A program made the position numbers and the translations under genes. Source: Methanobacterium sp. (GTDB lineage Archaea > Methanobacteriota > Methanobacteria > Methanobacteriales > Methanobacteriaceae). From it: a DNA stretch of 64,000 nucleotides. This document shows positions 8,990-17,719 of the stretch, piece after piece. Numbering within the stretch: position 1 is the first letter of the stretch; each line of letters starts with the position of its first letter. The stretch lies in assembly GCA_039666455.1 (NCBI GenBank), contig JAVSLW010000004.1, positions 1 to 64,000 on the forward strand. The letters are read 5' to 3'. The notes under the pieces are model-generated. The model saw only the letters and a program-made list of their open reading frames with translations, was not told the DNA's origin and ran no database searches.

Positions 8990-8999
8990 TATATTTATA
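8990..8999 (+). promoter_or_regulatory. TATA box of archaetidylserine synthase gene
   Basis: TATATTTATA lies about 32 bases before the ATG at 9031, so the 5' leader should be only a few bases long. The lipid synthase therefore has its own promoter even though the decarboxylase gene is directly upstream. Confidence 0.5.
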
Positions 9000-9030
9000 C
9001 CAGTTTTCAATGATTAATCGTGAGTAAAAC

Positions 9031-9741
9031 ATGAATATCAAATCTTACACCTCTATTGCAGATTTAGTTTCAATTGCAAATGCATCTTCAGGATTTTTAT
9101 CAATAATAATGATAACAATGGATAGTTATGCACTTGCCGCCAAATTTATGTTACTTGCAGTTATTTTTGATGCAATGGATGGCTGGGTTGCTAGAAAATT
9201 AAAAAGAGAAGATGAATGTGGTTTTGGAAAAAATATTGATTCTCTCTCAGATATTATATCATTTGGAGTAGCTCCAGGAATGCTTTTGTACTCAACAGGC
9301 ACTTCTTTTGGAATATTCCACATCAGCATCATAGTTGCACTCATGATAGTGATTTGCGGCATATTGAGACTTTCCAGATTCAATGTAATCACAGATTCAG
9401 CGAATGAAAGGTTTATTGGGTTACCCATTCCCTCAACTGCCCTGATACTTGGATCCTTTTATCTTTCTGGATTTTTTAGAAGCGACCTGGCACTTATTAT
9501 CATGATTGTGGTTTCACTGTTAATGATCAGTACAGTAGAATATCCAAAATTTGGGAGTATTAAAACATTGGCTGCAGGGAGCATATTAATTATTGCAACA
9601 CTTTTACCCCCAAGCATTTCAGCAATTGTGACATATTTTTCCGCAAAGCTTTTATTTACCATTATGCTACTATACTTATTGGCAGTACCAGTTATAGATT
9701 TATACATCAGATTCCTGAGAAGTGGTCCACATGTTAGATAA
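9031..9741 (+). CDS. pssA: Archaetidylserine synthase (CDP-alcohol phosphatidyltransferase family)
   Basis: Transfers an archaetidyl group from CDP-archaeol to serine. The 236-aa protein has about six membrane helices and the CDP-alcohol phosphotransferase motif DGWVAR...GKNIDSLSD around residues 50-74. I count ten residues between AR and the motif glycine rather than the common eight. Its place directly after the decarboxylase gives the two steps from CDP-archaeol to archaetidylethanolamine. The 3' end overlaps the next gene by 11 bp. Confidence 0.88.
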   Translation: MNIKSYTSIADLVSIANASSGFLSIIMITMDSYALAAKFMLLAVIFDAMDGWVARKLKREDECGFGKNIDSLSDIISFGVAPGMLLYSTGTSFGIFHISIIVALMIVICGILRLSRFNVITDSANERFIGLPIPSTALILGSFYLSGFFRSDLALIIMIVVSLLMISTVEYPKFGSIKTLAAGSILIIATLLPPSISAIVTYFSAKLLFTIMLLYLLAVPVIDLYIRFLRSGPHVR

Positions 9742-11023
9742 AATAAGAGGAAGAAAGGATAAAGAAAATAAAAATACTCCTGATCTTCGCGGAAACAATA
9801 AAAAGAAGAGTAGTTCAGATATAGGAGGGCGTCTTAGGGGCATGGTAAGCAGAGTATCCGGGGAAAAGGGGATCCAGAAAAAAGATGAAAAACCATCTCC
9901 TCCCCAAAAAAAGATACCAAGACCTATGCCAAAGCCTGTGGTTAAACCAGAAGAAAGACCAAGACTTAAACCTCCCCTAAAAAAGCCGGAGCGTAAAAAA
10001 CCTGAAAAGAAGATTATGGGTGGTTTTGGAAAGAGGATTCCAGACGACGATCAAAGAACACTTGTAGGTGCAGCAGTTTTTGCCATTATACTTATCGTAC
10101 TTGTCGGAGCAGGTTATTATTTTTTAGTTTATGCACCATATCAGGATGCTCTTGGAAACGCCAAGCAAACAAAGATCAATGAAGTAAACACCTATTTCAC
10201 AGGACCTTTAGCAACAGATCCCCGAGGAATAGACATTAGACTTCAAATAGATGCTGCAGAAACACCAGAACAGGCTCTTGCTGTTGATGTACTTGGCCCT
10301 GCAACACAGGCCTGGAGAGAATATCAAACACAACAAATTGAAGCTCAAAAAGACCCCTATGGTAGAGTTATGATAGTTTATTCTGCAAGTGCTCAAAAAA
10401 ATATAATACTGAAAGTTGCAGATGCCCAGAAATTAGTAAACGAAGCAGATGCCAGCGTTCTATCCAGGATGCAGATAAAAACCCCTGACACTGTAGCTAT
10501 CCCACTGATCATTTCAAGGTTACAGGCTGCAGGCGGCCTTATTAATGTTGGAAACTCGGTTGATGTATATTTAATGAATGCAACAGCAAACCAAACAGGT
10601 TTAAATAACACTCCAAACATAAGCGGGGCCACTGTACTTGCAATTCTAAGAGCCAGGGACAGCGGTGTGGTTGCAGCTAATAGATCACGTGCCCAGAACA
10701 TTGCAATTAATCAGTTGATTCAGAGCAGTTCACGCAGTGAATCAGCAGCAAGTGACGTTGAACAGTTACTAAGAGCTGCTGCTTCCAGAGATTGGGATGA
10801 AGGCCAGGTAAGATCCACATTAGATGCTTATGGCTGGAGACTATCAGACTTTGAAAGGGCTTCAAATCTCGGACAACTCGATGCACAGTACCTAATATTA
10901 CTTGAAGTTCCAAGAGAAAACGCAATATTCCTTATACAAAATATGAACAGTGTGATATTCACAGTTCCAACACAACAAGCTCCTGACTGGATGATAAAAG
11001 AACTTAGAGCAATATATGGATAA
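9731..11023 (+). CDS. Membrane-anchored protein, DUF515-like
   Basis: About 430 aa. Residues 1-105 are a very basic, Pro/Lys-rich cytoplasmic region. One membrane helix follows (about 111-133), then a roughly 300-aa external domain ending with EVPRENAIFLIQNMNSVIFTVP. I recall this architecture from the methanobacterial DUF515 family, whose function is unknown. A GTG at 9722 is in frame; ATG 9731 fits the AGTGGT site better. The overlap with the lipid synthase and the sortase downstream suggest an envelope role, perhaps in assembling or anchoring surface material (inference). Confidence 0.65.
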   Translation: MLDKIRGRKDKENKNTPDLRGNNKKKSSSDIGGRLRGMVSRVSGEKGIQKKDEKPSPPQKKIPRPMPKPVVKPEERPRLKPPLKKPERKKPEKKIMGGFGKRIPDDDQRTLVGAAVFAIILIVLVGAGYYFLVYAPYQDALGNAKQTKINEVNTYFTGPLATDPRGIDIRLQIDAAETPEQALAVDVLGPATQAWREYQTQQIEAQKDPYGRVMIVYSASAQKNIILKVADAQKLVNEADASVLSRMQIKTPDTVAIPLIISRLQAAGGLINVGNSVDVYLMNATANQTGLNNTPNISGATVLAILRARDSGVVAANRSRAQNIAINQLIQSSSRSESAASDVEQLLRAAASRDWDEGQVRSTLDAYGWRLSDFERASNLGQLDAQYLILLEVPRENAIFLIQNMNSVIFTVPTQQAPDWMIKELRAIYG

Positions 11024-11035
11024 ACTGAAAAAGAT

Positions 11036-11063
11036 TAGGAACGTTAAAATAGGAACGTTAAAA
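11036..11063 (+). repeat. Tandem 14-bp direct repeat
   Basis: TAGGAACGTTAAAA occurs twice back to back (11036-11049 and 11050-11063), followed by a partial third copy (GTTAGGAA). It lies between the DUF515-like gene and the secreted protein gene, within the presumed transcript. Confidence 0.8.
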
Positions 11064-11101
11064 AGTTAGGAATGGTGAAACCATATTAAAAGAGGGATAG
11101 T

Positions 11102-12043
11102 ATGAATTTAAATAAGACATGTATTGTGCTGATAATTATAGCAGCATTTGCAGGCATAGCTTGTGGGAATATAACAAATAACAATGTAGTGTATGGTGCG
11201 GAAACCTGGATTAAAGCAAATCAAACAAGCGTGGGTTTAAGTGGACTTACAGCCACCATTCATGTCCGTATAAAAAATAATAAAGATCATGTGCAGTATT
11301 TCAAGATAAGTCAGGTGTATACTGGTAGTCTTGTTGATAATTCTACGATAAGATGGGTTATTGATTGGACAGACCCTGCTGCAAGCAAAATGATAGATGC
11401 AGTTAGTCCAGAATTAGGTGGAGATTATGGGTGGAAAATTAATCCCGGAGAAACAAAAGAGGTAACTTTCAAAGTAAATGCCGTTGGAGGGATGGGAGAA
11501 ATATCCTCTTATATAAAAAATGCCGGTGCTGTGGACAACATTTACTGGCCATTAATACCCGATCCTGGCTTAATGGCATCATGGTTCCAGCCGGGTGAAA
11601 TAGAGGTGCTTAACCCAGATTTAGATCTAAAATCATGGAAAGGTACATTTACATTTCTCCTAACTAACCATGATTCAAGAACAGTTTCAGGAATAATAAG
11701 AGCCCCAATAGTACCTGTAGACTCAAAACTTACATACAGTAACCCTAAAGCAACATTTGCAGATAAAGACCTGGTAATGAATGGTAGAATCGCAGCATGG
11801 GATGTTACAATTGGTGCAGGTGCTTCAGAATGGTTTACCTACACCTATGAATGGCCTTCACTCCCTTCTTCCCCACCAGGTCCATTATCAGGAACTGGAA
11901 AAGCAACTTCTTCAGTACCAGAAACCAGTGCTTCATCCACTCCAACAGTGCCAACCAGAGAAACAGGACTTCCATATGCTTTATTTGTAATTGGCGGAGT
12001 ACTGGCTGCAGGAGGGTTAATTTACGCCAGGTTCATAAGATAG
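11102..12043 (+). CDS. Secreted, C-terminally anchored surface protein; candidate sortase substrate
   Basis: The 313-aa protein has an N-terminal signal peptide (basic start, then a hydrophobic run to about residue 20) and several Asn-X-Ser/Thr sites. An extracellular body with two beta-rich halves is followed by a Ser/Thr/Pro-rich stalk (about 255-285). The end is tripartite: TRETGLPYA, a membrane helix of about 19 residues, and the basic tail RFIR. That is the layout of a cell-wall sorting signal, and the sortase gene starts 44 bp downstream. I do not recognise the body domain. The gene follows the DUF515-like gene on the same strand. Confidence 0.65.
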   Translation: MNLNKTCIVLIIIAAFAGIACGNITNNNVVYGAETWIKANQTSVGLSGLTATIHVRIKNNKDHVQYFKISQVYTGSLVDNSTIRWVIDWTDPAASKMIDAVSPELGGDYGWKINPGETKEVTFKVNAVGGMGEISSYIKNAGAVDNIYWPLIPDPGLMASWFQPGEIEVLNPDLDLKSWKGTFTFLLTNHDSRTVSGIIRAPIVPVDSKLTYSNPKATFADKDLVMNGRIAAWDVTIGAGASEWFTYTYEWPSLPSSPPGPLSGTGKATSSVPETSASSTPTVPTRETGLPYALFVIGGVLAAGGLIYARFIR

Positions 12044-12087
12044 GCAAACAGCCAGGTACAAATAATATTAAAGACAGATAAAATAAC

Positions 12088-12819
12088 ATGAAATTGACCA
12101 CAGTTTTCATTATTGCAGGGATGATAATAATATCCCTCTATTTTTTAGTTGAAGTAAGTTACCACGCAACTGCAGAGACTAAAATCGATACCAACCAAAC
12201 TAATGTTCCTTATTTAGAAATTCCGTCAATTGAAATTCATCAAAACATTAACAACAAATCCATTGATTATGGTATTTATCACGAACCTGCATCATCCAGA
12301 CCAGGGGTGGGAACAGTTATTTTATTTGGCCATAGAACATTTTATGGATCCCCTTTTCTAAATCTTGACAGGCTGAAAAAGGGAGATAACATAACATTAT
12401 CCTGGCCAGGCATAGGAAATGTGGAATACAGGGTCGTTAAATCATATGTGGTGCCTGCATCTTATCGTATATCTGTAGAACAGGGTAAAACATTATTTTT
12501 AATTACATGCTATCCACTTGGATCAACAAAGGAAAGATTGATTATTCAGGCTGATCAGACCCGTATATATCCATTTAACCATGCAAATAATAAATCCAGT
12601 TCAAATACACCAGTTCCTTATTCACTCCTGTTTATAAGCCTATTTTTAGGTTTAGGATTAATTTTAACCTATTTCTACCCGGTTAAAGATGATAAAATAA
12701 TTGTATTAATAGCCACAATTGCACTTACAATATTTTTAATTTATGCATACCTGTTTCCCATCCCCCCCAATAACATAACTTCTAAGATATCCAATATTAA
12801 CTCATGGTTTCAATTTTAA
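12088..12819 (+). CDS. Sortase-family transpeptidase
   Basis: The 243-aa protein has the sortase catalytic triad: H82 in FGHRTF, C141 in FLITCYP and R150 in TKERL. An N-terminal membrane helix (about 4-22) is followed by the sortase barrel (about 40-160), and two more membrane helices lie near the C terminus, an unusual extra anchor. Sortases cleave a sorting motif and attach proteins to the wall or to each other. Sortase homologues are known in Methanobacteriales, whose pseudomurein could be the acceptor. The likely substrate is encoded immediately upstream. Confidence 0.88.
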   Translation: MKLTTVFIIAGMIIISLYFLVEVSYHATAETKIDTNQTNVPYLEIPSIEIHQNINNKSIDYGIYHEPASSRPGVGTVILFGHRTFYGSPFLNLDRLKKGDNITLSWPGIGNVEYRVVKSYVVPASYRISVEQGKTLFLITCYPLGSTKERLIIQADQTRIYPFNHANNKSSSNTPVPYSLLFISLFLGLGLILTYFYPVKDDKIIVLIATIALTIFLIYAYLFPIPPNNITSKISNINSWFQF

Positions 12820-12848
12820 CGACTGAAAACTTTGAAATGGGTGATTTA

Positions 12849-13220
12849 ATGGACGTTGATGAAAAATATTTTAAAAACATTTCAGACAGAGAAAGGGCAA
12901 TATTTGAAGGTGCAATTACCATGGGTGCTTTATTTCACCAGTTTGTGGGAACTCCTGTAAATTTAGAAAGTGCCCCTACCCTTGAAAGGTCTATAAAAAC
13001 TGCCATGGAACTCCAACCATGCATCGATGAAGTAAATATAAAAATAAACAGAAAAATGCTTGAAGAATCTAAAAGTGAATTTGACTACGTATCTTTAAGT
13101 GGAGAGATGATGAATATAAAAGTTATTTCAAAATATAACGGTAAAAGGGCAATTTTAATGATGGAGTATGTGGAAGAACTTAAGTATCCTTTGATGTATG
13201 TTAAAGAAGCAGATGAATAA
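12849..13220 (+). CDS. mptD: Dihydroneopterin aldolase, archaeal type (MptD)
   Basis: MptD converts 7,8-dihydroneopterin to 6-hydroxymethyl-dihydropterin in methanopterin biosynthesis. The 124-aa protein matches the archaeal family: ERAIFEGAITMGALFHQFVGTPV (residues 14-36), a central acidic helix and SLSGEMMNIKV...YPLMYV at the end. The start is ATG 12849, which has GGTGAT five bases upstream; the in-frame ATG 12804 would overlap the sortase gene and lacks a site. It lies between the sortase gene and korD. Confidence 0.85.
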   Translation: MDVDEKYFKNISDRERAIFEGAITMGALFHQFVGTPVNLESAPTLERSIKTAMELQPCIDEVNIKINRKMLEESKSEFDYVSLSGEMMNIKVISKYNGKRAILMMEYVEELKYPLMYVKEADE

Positions 13221-13255
13221 AAAAAAAGAATCAATTATTCTATGTGCACTATTTT

Positions 13256-13264
13256 TTTATATAA
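13256..13264 (+). promoter_or_regulatory. TATA box of the kor-suc operon
   Basis: TTTATATAA lies about 60 bases before the korD ATG (13324), placing transcription start near 13285-13290. It is in the short gap after mptD and gives korDABC-sucC its own promoter. Confidence 0.5.
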
Positions 13265-13323
13265 TCAGGATAAATATTCATTTAAAGAATTACTCTTTTA
13301 AATTAATTTTACTCAAAGATACC

Positions 13324-13548
13324 ATGATAAAAGTAGACGAAAATTTATGTAAAGGGTGCAATATCTGCACAGAATTTTGCCCCCGCAAAGTTTATGAACA
13401 GTCAAAAGAACTGGATAAAAAGGGAATATATCTTCCAGTGCCTGAAAACGAAGAAAAATGTACTAAATGCCATCTTTGTGTACTTATGTGTCCAGATCAG
13501 GCTATAGAAATAGATGAAAAGAGGAAAAAAAGTAATCTGGAGCATTGA
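13324..13548 (+). CDS. korD: 2-oxoglutarate:ferredoxin oxidoreductase, delta subunit (KorD)
   Basis: A 74-aa 2[4Fe-4S] ferredoxin subunit with CKGCNICTEFCP and CTKCHLCVLMCP cysteine sets. It passes electrons between the Kor catalytic core and ferredoxin. The start is ATG 13324; upstream in-frame codons have no ribosome site and lie across the promoter. First gene of korDABC-sucC; korA begins 1 bp after its stop. Confidence 0.9.
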   Translation: MIKVDENLCKGCNICTEFCPRKVYEQSKELDKKGIYLPVPENEEKCTKCHLCVLMCPDQAIEIDEKRKKSNLEH

Positions 13549-13549
13549 A

Positions 13550-14683
13550 ATGGAAAATGTCACCTATCATTTTATACAGGGCAACGAAGCCTGTGCAAGG
13601 GGAGCCATTAAAGCTGGCTGCAGATTTTTTGCAGGGTACCCTATAACCCCTTCTACTGAAATTGCAGAAGATATGGCTGTATTTTTACCTAAAGAAGGTG
13701 GATCATTTATACAGATGGAAGATGAGATTTCAGCACTGGGTGCTGTTATAGGAGCTGTTTGGGGCGGAATTAAAGGAATGACCGCCACATCAGGGCCTGG
13801 ATTTTCCTTAATGCAGGAACATATAGGCTATGCTTCCATGACTGAAACCCCCCTTGTTATTGTGGATGTACAGAGAGGTTCTCCATCAACTGCACAACCC
13901 ACAATGACCTCGGGGAGCGATATGATGCAGGCAAGGTGGGGTTCGCACGGAGATTATGAAATAATAGCACTGGCACCAGCTTCAGTACAGGAATGTTTTG
14001 ATTTTACTGCTGAAGCGTTCAATTTAGCAGAAAAATACAGAGTTCCGGTAATGGTTATGAGTGATGAAATTGCAGGCCATATGCGGGAGAAAATAGCCAT
14101 ACCCCAAATTGTAGATATTGTTGCAAGAAAAATGCCTGAAGAAGGGCCAGACACATTTCTTCCATACAGAGCAGATCCTGATGGAGTGCCCCCAATGCCC
14201 CCATTTGGAGCAGGTTATAAAATGCATATAACCGGACTTACTCACGATGAAAAAGGATATCCTGATGCTTCAAACCCTGAAACTCATTCAAAACTTGTAA
14301 AAAGACTATGCAACAAAATACTAAAACATAAAGATGAATTAGTTAAGGTTAAAGAACTTTATACAGAAGATGCAGATATCATTGTAGTATCATATGGTAC
14401 ACCCTCTCGATCTGCAGTAACTGCCGTAAAAAAAGCGCGAGATGAAGGTATAAAAGCAGGACATATCAAATTAGAAATTGTATGGCCATTCCCCGATAAA
14501 ATAATTAAATCTGCAGCAAGACAGGCCAGAAACATAATTGTTGTTGAAATGAACCTTGGTCAAATTGTTTATGAGGTGGAAAGAGTTGCAAAGTGTAATG
14601 CTGAAGTTTCTCTACTTCCAAAAATCGGCGGCGAAATGCACCGCCCTGATGAAATATTAAAAGAAATAAAATCATACAAATAA
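13550..14683 (+). CDS. korA: 2-oxoglutarate:ferredoxin oxidoreductase, alpha subunit (KorA)
   Basis: The 377-aa alpha subunit catalyses, with KorB, reversible oxidative decarboxylation of 2-oxoglutarate to succinyl-CoA; here it most likely runs reductively in the incomplete TCA pathway. It starts GNEACARGAIKAGCRFFAGYPITPSTEIAE, has the TATSGPGFSLMQE segment and the C-terminal transketolase-like half with VVEMNLGQ. The start is ATG 13550 with GGAG seven bases upstream. The GYPITPSTE opening and the partner KorD/KorC set support Kor rather than Por or Vor. Confidence 0.92.
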   Translation: MENVTYHFIQGNEACARGAIKAGCRFFAGYPITPSTEIAEDMAVFLPKEGGSFIQMEDEISALGAVIGAVWGGIKGMTATSGPGFSLMQEHIGYASMTETPLVIVDVQRGSPSTAQPTMTSGSDMMQARWGSHGDYEIIALAPASVQECFDFTAEAFNLAEKYRVPVMVMSDEIAGHMREKIAIPQIVDIVARKMPEEGPDTFLPYRADPDGVPPMPPFGAGYKMHITGLTHDEKGYPDASNPETHSKLVKRLCNKILKHKDELVKVKELYTEDADIIVVSYGTPSRSAVTAVKKARDEGIKAGHIKLEIVWPFPDKIIKSAARQARNIIVVEMNLGQIVYEVERVAKCNAEVSLLPKIGGEMHRPDEILKEIKSYK

Positions 14684-14720
14684 ATTTACCTATTTACATT
14701 TAACCTCCAGGAGACAGAAA

Positions 14721-15593
14721 ATGAATGATAAAACGAAAGGAAATCGTTTTATGAGCTACTTAAGAAGAGAAAGAATGCCAACCATCTTTTGCGCCGGATG
14801 TGGAAATGGAATTGTTATAAACACATTCTTTAACGGCATGGAAATGGCCGGAAAAAATCTGGATAATATCACAATGGTTTCAGGAATAGGGTGTTCATCG
14901 AGAATACCGGGTTACATCAAATGTGATTCACTGCATACTGCACATGGCAGACCAGTTGCATTTGCAACAGGAGTTAAATTAGCAAATCCTGATATGGATG
15001 TTGTTGTAGTAACTGGAGACGGTGACGCTGCAGCTATTGGAGGGAACCATTTAATCCATGGAGCAAGAAGAAATATAGATCTTACTGTGATCTGTATAAA
15101 TAACAGTATTTATGGGATGACTGGCGGACAGATAAGTCCCACATCTCCAAAAGGCAGTTTTGGAAGTACAGCACCTTACGGAGCTCTTGAAAGTCCATTT
15201 GATTTAGCAGAGCTTGTAACCGGAGCAGGAGCAAGTTATGTCTCAAGATGGACTACTGTACATCCAGTACAGCTTTCAAATGCCATTAAAAAGGGTTTGC
15301 TGAATAAGGGATTCTCTTTTATTGAAGTTATTTCTCAGTGCCCCACTTATTTTGGCCGAAAAAACAAAATGCGATCTTCAGTTTCCATGATGAAATGGAT
15401 GAAAGAAAACAGTGTGGTTAAAAGAAAAGCTGAAAAAATGAAGGAAGAAGAGCTTGAAGGAAAGATTATTGTAGGTGATTTTGCAGATAGAAGCAGACCT
15501 GAATTTACAGAATCACTTTGTGAGCTTGTAAATCAACAATGCCTGGAAGGAACTCCTGCATCAGTCAGATCAGCCTATAAAACGAAATTCTGA
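14721..15593 (+). CDS. korB: 2-oxoglutarate:ferredoxin oxidoreductase, beta subunit (KorB)
   Basis: The 290-aa subunit binds thiamine diphosphate. FCAGCGNGIV (about residues 24-33) carries two cysteines of the cluster-binding region, and the ThDP/Mg motif GDGDAAAIGGNHLIHGARRNIDLTVICINN lies at about 99-128. AGGAG stands seven bases before ATG 14721. The third gene of the operon. Confidence 0.93.
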   Translation: MNDKTKGNRFMSYLRRERMPTIFCAGCGNGIVINTFFNGMEMAGKNLDNITMVSGIGCSSRIPGYIKCDSLHTAHGRPVAFATGVKLANPDMDVVVVTGDGDAAAIGGNHLIHGARRNIDLTVICINNSIYGMTGGQISPTSPKGSFGSTAPYGALESPFDLAELVTGAGASYVSRWTTVHPVQLSNAIKKGLLNKGFSFIEVISQCPTYFGRKNKMRSSVSMMKWMKENSVVKRKAEKMKEEELEGKIIVGDFADRSRPEFTESLCELVNQQCLEGTPASVRSAYKTKF

Positions 15594-15622
15594 TTTATTA
15601 AATAACCATAAGAGGGTTCAAA

Positions 15623-16177
15623 TTGCGGAAAGATATAAGAATTGCAGGATTCGGCGGGCAGGGAATTATTCTTGCCGGAATTGTTATTGGAAGAGCTGCT
15701 TCCATCCATGATAATTTATTTGCCGTTCAAACACAATCCTACGGTCCAGAAGCAAGAGGAGGAGCTTCAAGAACAGAGATAGTAATTAGTGACAGCGAAA
15801 TAGACTATCCAAAGGTGCAGTGTCCTAATATATTTGTTGCAATGTCTCATACGGCATTAATGGCTTATTTAGATGATCTTAAAGATGGAGGAATATTAAT
15901 TGCTGATTCTGACATGATAAATGAGGAAGAAGTGGTTCCATTTGTTTTGAAACATAACATTGATTATTATAGGGCTCCTGCAACAAAAACAGCAGCTCAA
16001 AAAATTGGATTGAACATAGTGGCCAATATGGTAATGGTTGGAGCTATAACAAAAGCAACTAAAGTTGTATCAAAAGAAGCTGCAAGAAAAGCTATTGCTG
16101 AAATTGTGCCTCCCGGAACTGAAGCTAAAAATATCGCTGCCTTTGAAGCAGGGCTTGAACTTATTAAGGAGGATTGA
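15623..16177 (+). CDS. korC: 2-oxoglutarate:ferredoxin oxidoreductase, gamma subunit (KorC)
   Basis: The 184-aa subunit has the gamma-family opening RIAGFGGQGIILAGIVIG and the SYGPEARGGASRTEIVIS segment (about 38-55). It starts at TTG 15623 with AGAGGG upstream; no ATG is available before the conserved glycine loop. It sits between korB and sucC, which follows after 3 bp. Confidence 0.93.
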   Translation: MRKDIRIAGFGGQGIILAGIVIGRAASIHDNLFAVQTQSYGPEARGGASRTEIVISDSEIDYPKVQCPNIFVAMSHTALMAYLDDLKDGGILIADSDMINEEEVVPFVLKHNIDYYRAPATKTAAQKIGLNIVANMVMVGAITKATKVVSKEAARKAIAEIVPPGTEAKNIAAFEAGLELIKED

Positions 16178-16180
16178 AAA

Positions 16181-17287
16181 TTGAAATTTTTTGAATACAG
16201 TGCAAAAGAAATTTTTAAAATGGAAGGTATCCCTGTACCAGAAAGTTATGTTGCAGAAGATGCTGATAAAGCTCGAGAAGCGGCTCAAAATATAAATAAA
16301 CCTGTAGCAGTTAAATCTCAAGTTCTTGTAGGTGGGAGAGGGAAATCTGGCGGTATTAAATTTGCAGAAACTCCAGAAGAAGCAGGAAGAGCTACAAATG
16401 AGCTTTTAGGCATTGAAATTAAAGGAGAGGTGGTAGATAAAGTCCTTGTTGAAGAGAAAATCAATATCCAGTCAGAGTTCTATATAAGCGTTGTTATGGA
16501 TAGATCCGCTAAAAAGCCACTTATAATGGCAAGTACTGAAGGAGGTGTTGATATAGAGGAGGTTGCTAAAAACAGCCCCAAAAAAATAGTTAAATATCAT
16601 GTAAATCCTCTGGATGAATTCATGCCCTACGAAGCGCGTGGCATTGCCATAAAAATGGGAGTTTCAAATGAACTAATTTCAAAAATGGGAGGATTTATCC
16701 AGAAATTGTTCAATGTATTTAAAAAATACGATGCAAACATAGCAGAAATTAATCCTCTTGTTTTAACTCCTGAAGGGCTTATTGCAGCTGATGCAAAACT
16801 TGAAATTGACGATGATTCAATGTGGAGACATAAAGCGTTTGCAGAACTTGAAGAAGCTAAAAAAGACGATTTTGCATATGTTACTCTTAAAGGTGATATT
16901 GCAGTTATAGGAAACGGTGCAGGGCTTACCTTAACCGGGATGGACATGATTAATCTCTATGGAGGTAAACCAGCCACATTCTTAGATATTGGGGGTGGTG
17001 CCTCCAAGCAAAATATTGTAAAGGCAATAAACCTTGTATTAAGCGAGCCTAACGTTAAGGTAATCTTTTTAAATGTTCTTGGTGGAATTACACGGGCAGA
17101 TGACGTTGCAAACGGCGTTATTGATGTACTAAACAGTTCTAAACGTAAAGCACCCCTTGTTATAAGACTTACTGGCACAAATGAAGAAGAAGGGCAGCGA
17201 ATTTTAACTGAAGCAGGAGTTCCATATGAAACTTCAATGGAAGCTGCTGCAAAGAAAGCAGTTGAGATTTGTGAAAGTTTGAATTAA
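16181..17287 (+). CDS. sucC: Succinyl-CoA synthetase (succinate-CoA ligase), beta subunit
   Basis: The 368-aa protein supplies succinyl-CoA to Kor from succinate, using ATP. It shows the ATP-grasp domain (VAVKSQVLVGGRGKSGGI near residues 47-64, AEINPLVLTPEG near 188-199) and the C-terminal ligase domain (TFLDIGGGASKQ, VLGGITRADDVA). It starts at TTG 16181, three bases after korC. The alpha subunit gene sucD is not in this window. Confidence 0.93.
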   Translation: MKFFEYSAKEIFKMEGIPVPESYVAEDADKAREAAQNINKPVAVKSQVLVGGRGKSGGIKFAETPEEAGRATNELLGIEIKGEVVDKVLVEEKINIQSEFYISVVMDRSAKKPLIMASTEGGVDIEEVAKNSPKKIVKYHVNPLDEFMPYEARGIAIKMGVSNELISKMGGFIQKLFNVFKKYDANIAEINPLVLTPEGLIAADAKLEIDDDSMWRHKAFAELEEAKKDDFAYVTLKGDIAVIGNGAGLTLTGMDMINLYGGKPATFLDIGGGASKQNIVKAINLVLSEPNVKVIFLNVLGGITRADDVANGVIDVLNSSKRKAPLVIRLTGTNEEEGQRILTEAGVPYETSMEAAAKKAVEICESLN

Positions 17288-17305
17288 AGATTAAGAGGTA
17301 GTAAA

Positions 17306-17596
17306 ATGGTAGTTGCAGAAATAAGCATAGTTCCATTGGGAGAAGGTCCAAGTGTTTCAAAATATGTCAGAAAAGCGTTGAAAATATTTAAAAAATATGA
17401 TTTAAAAATAGAACCATGTGCCATGGGGACTGTACTGGAAGGAGATCTGGACGAGATACTGAAGGCATTTAAAGAAGCCCATAGAGAGGTTTTAAGTGAT
17501 ACAAAAAGAGTTGTTAGCTCTTTAAAAATTGACGAGAGAATAGACAAAGAGAATACAATAAAAAGAAAATTAGATGCTATTAAATCCGCAAATTAG
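17306..17596 (+). CDS. MTH1187-family (YkoF-like) thiamine-binding protein
   Basis: The 96-aa protein has the small ferredoxin-like fold of the MTH1187 family (UPF0045): AEISIVPLGEGPSVSKYVRKAL, then YDLKIEPCAMGTVLEG and a C-terminal helix. Members bind thiamine or related ligands as tetramers. It lies 18 bp after sucC, so a link with the ThDP-dependent Kor enzyme is possible but unproved. The remaining gap to 17720 is short and featureless. Confidence 0.8.
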   Translation: MVVAEISIVPLGEGPSVSKYVRKALKIFKKYDLKIEPCAMGTVLEGDLDEILKAFKEAHREVLSDTKRVVSSLKIDERIDKENTIKRKLDAIKSAN

Positions 17597-17719
17597 AGCA
17601 AACCTGCTGATTTTAATAATAACTACAAGTTTTTAAATTGAAGGAAAGGATGTACATTTCCCAAATCTAAAAAAACAAAGTTTTTTAGGTATTTAAAAAG
17701 AAATTGTATCGGGATTAAA

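Noticed and set aside
13198..13323. N-terminal extension of korD from 13198
   Set aside because: It would run through the TATA box and has no ribosome site; all conserved residues begin at 13324.
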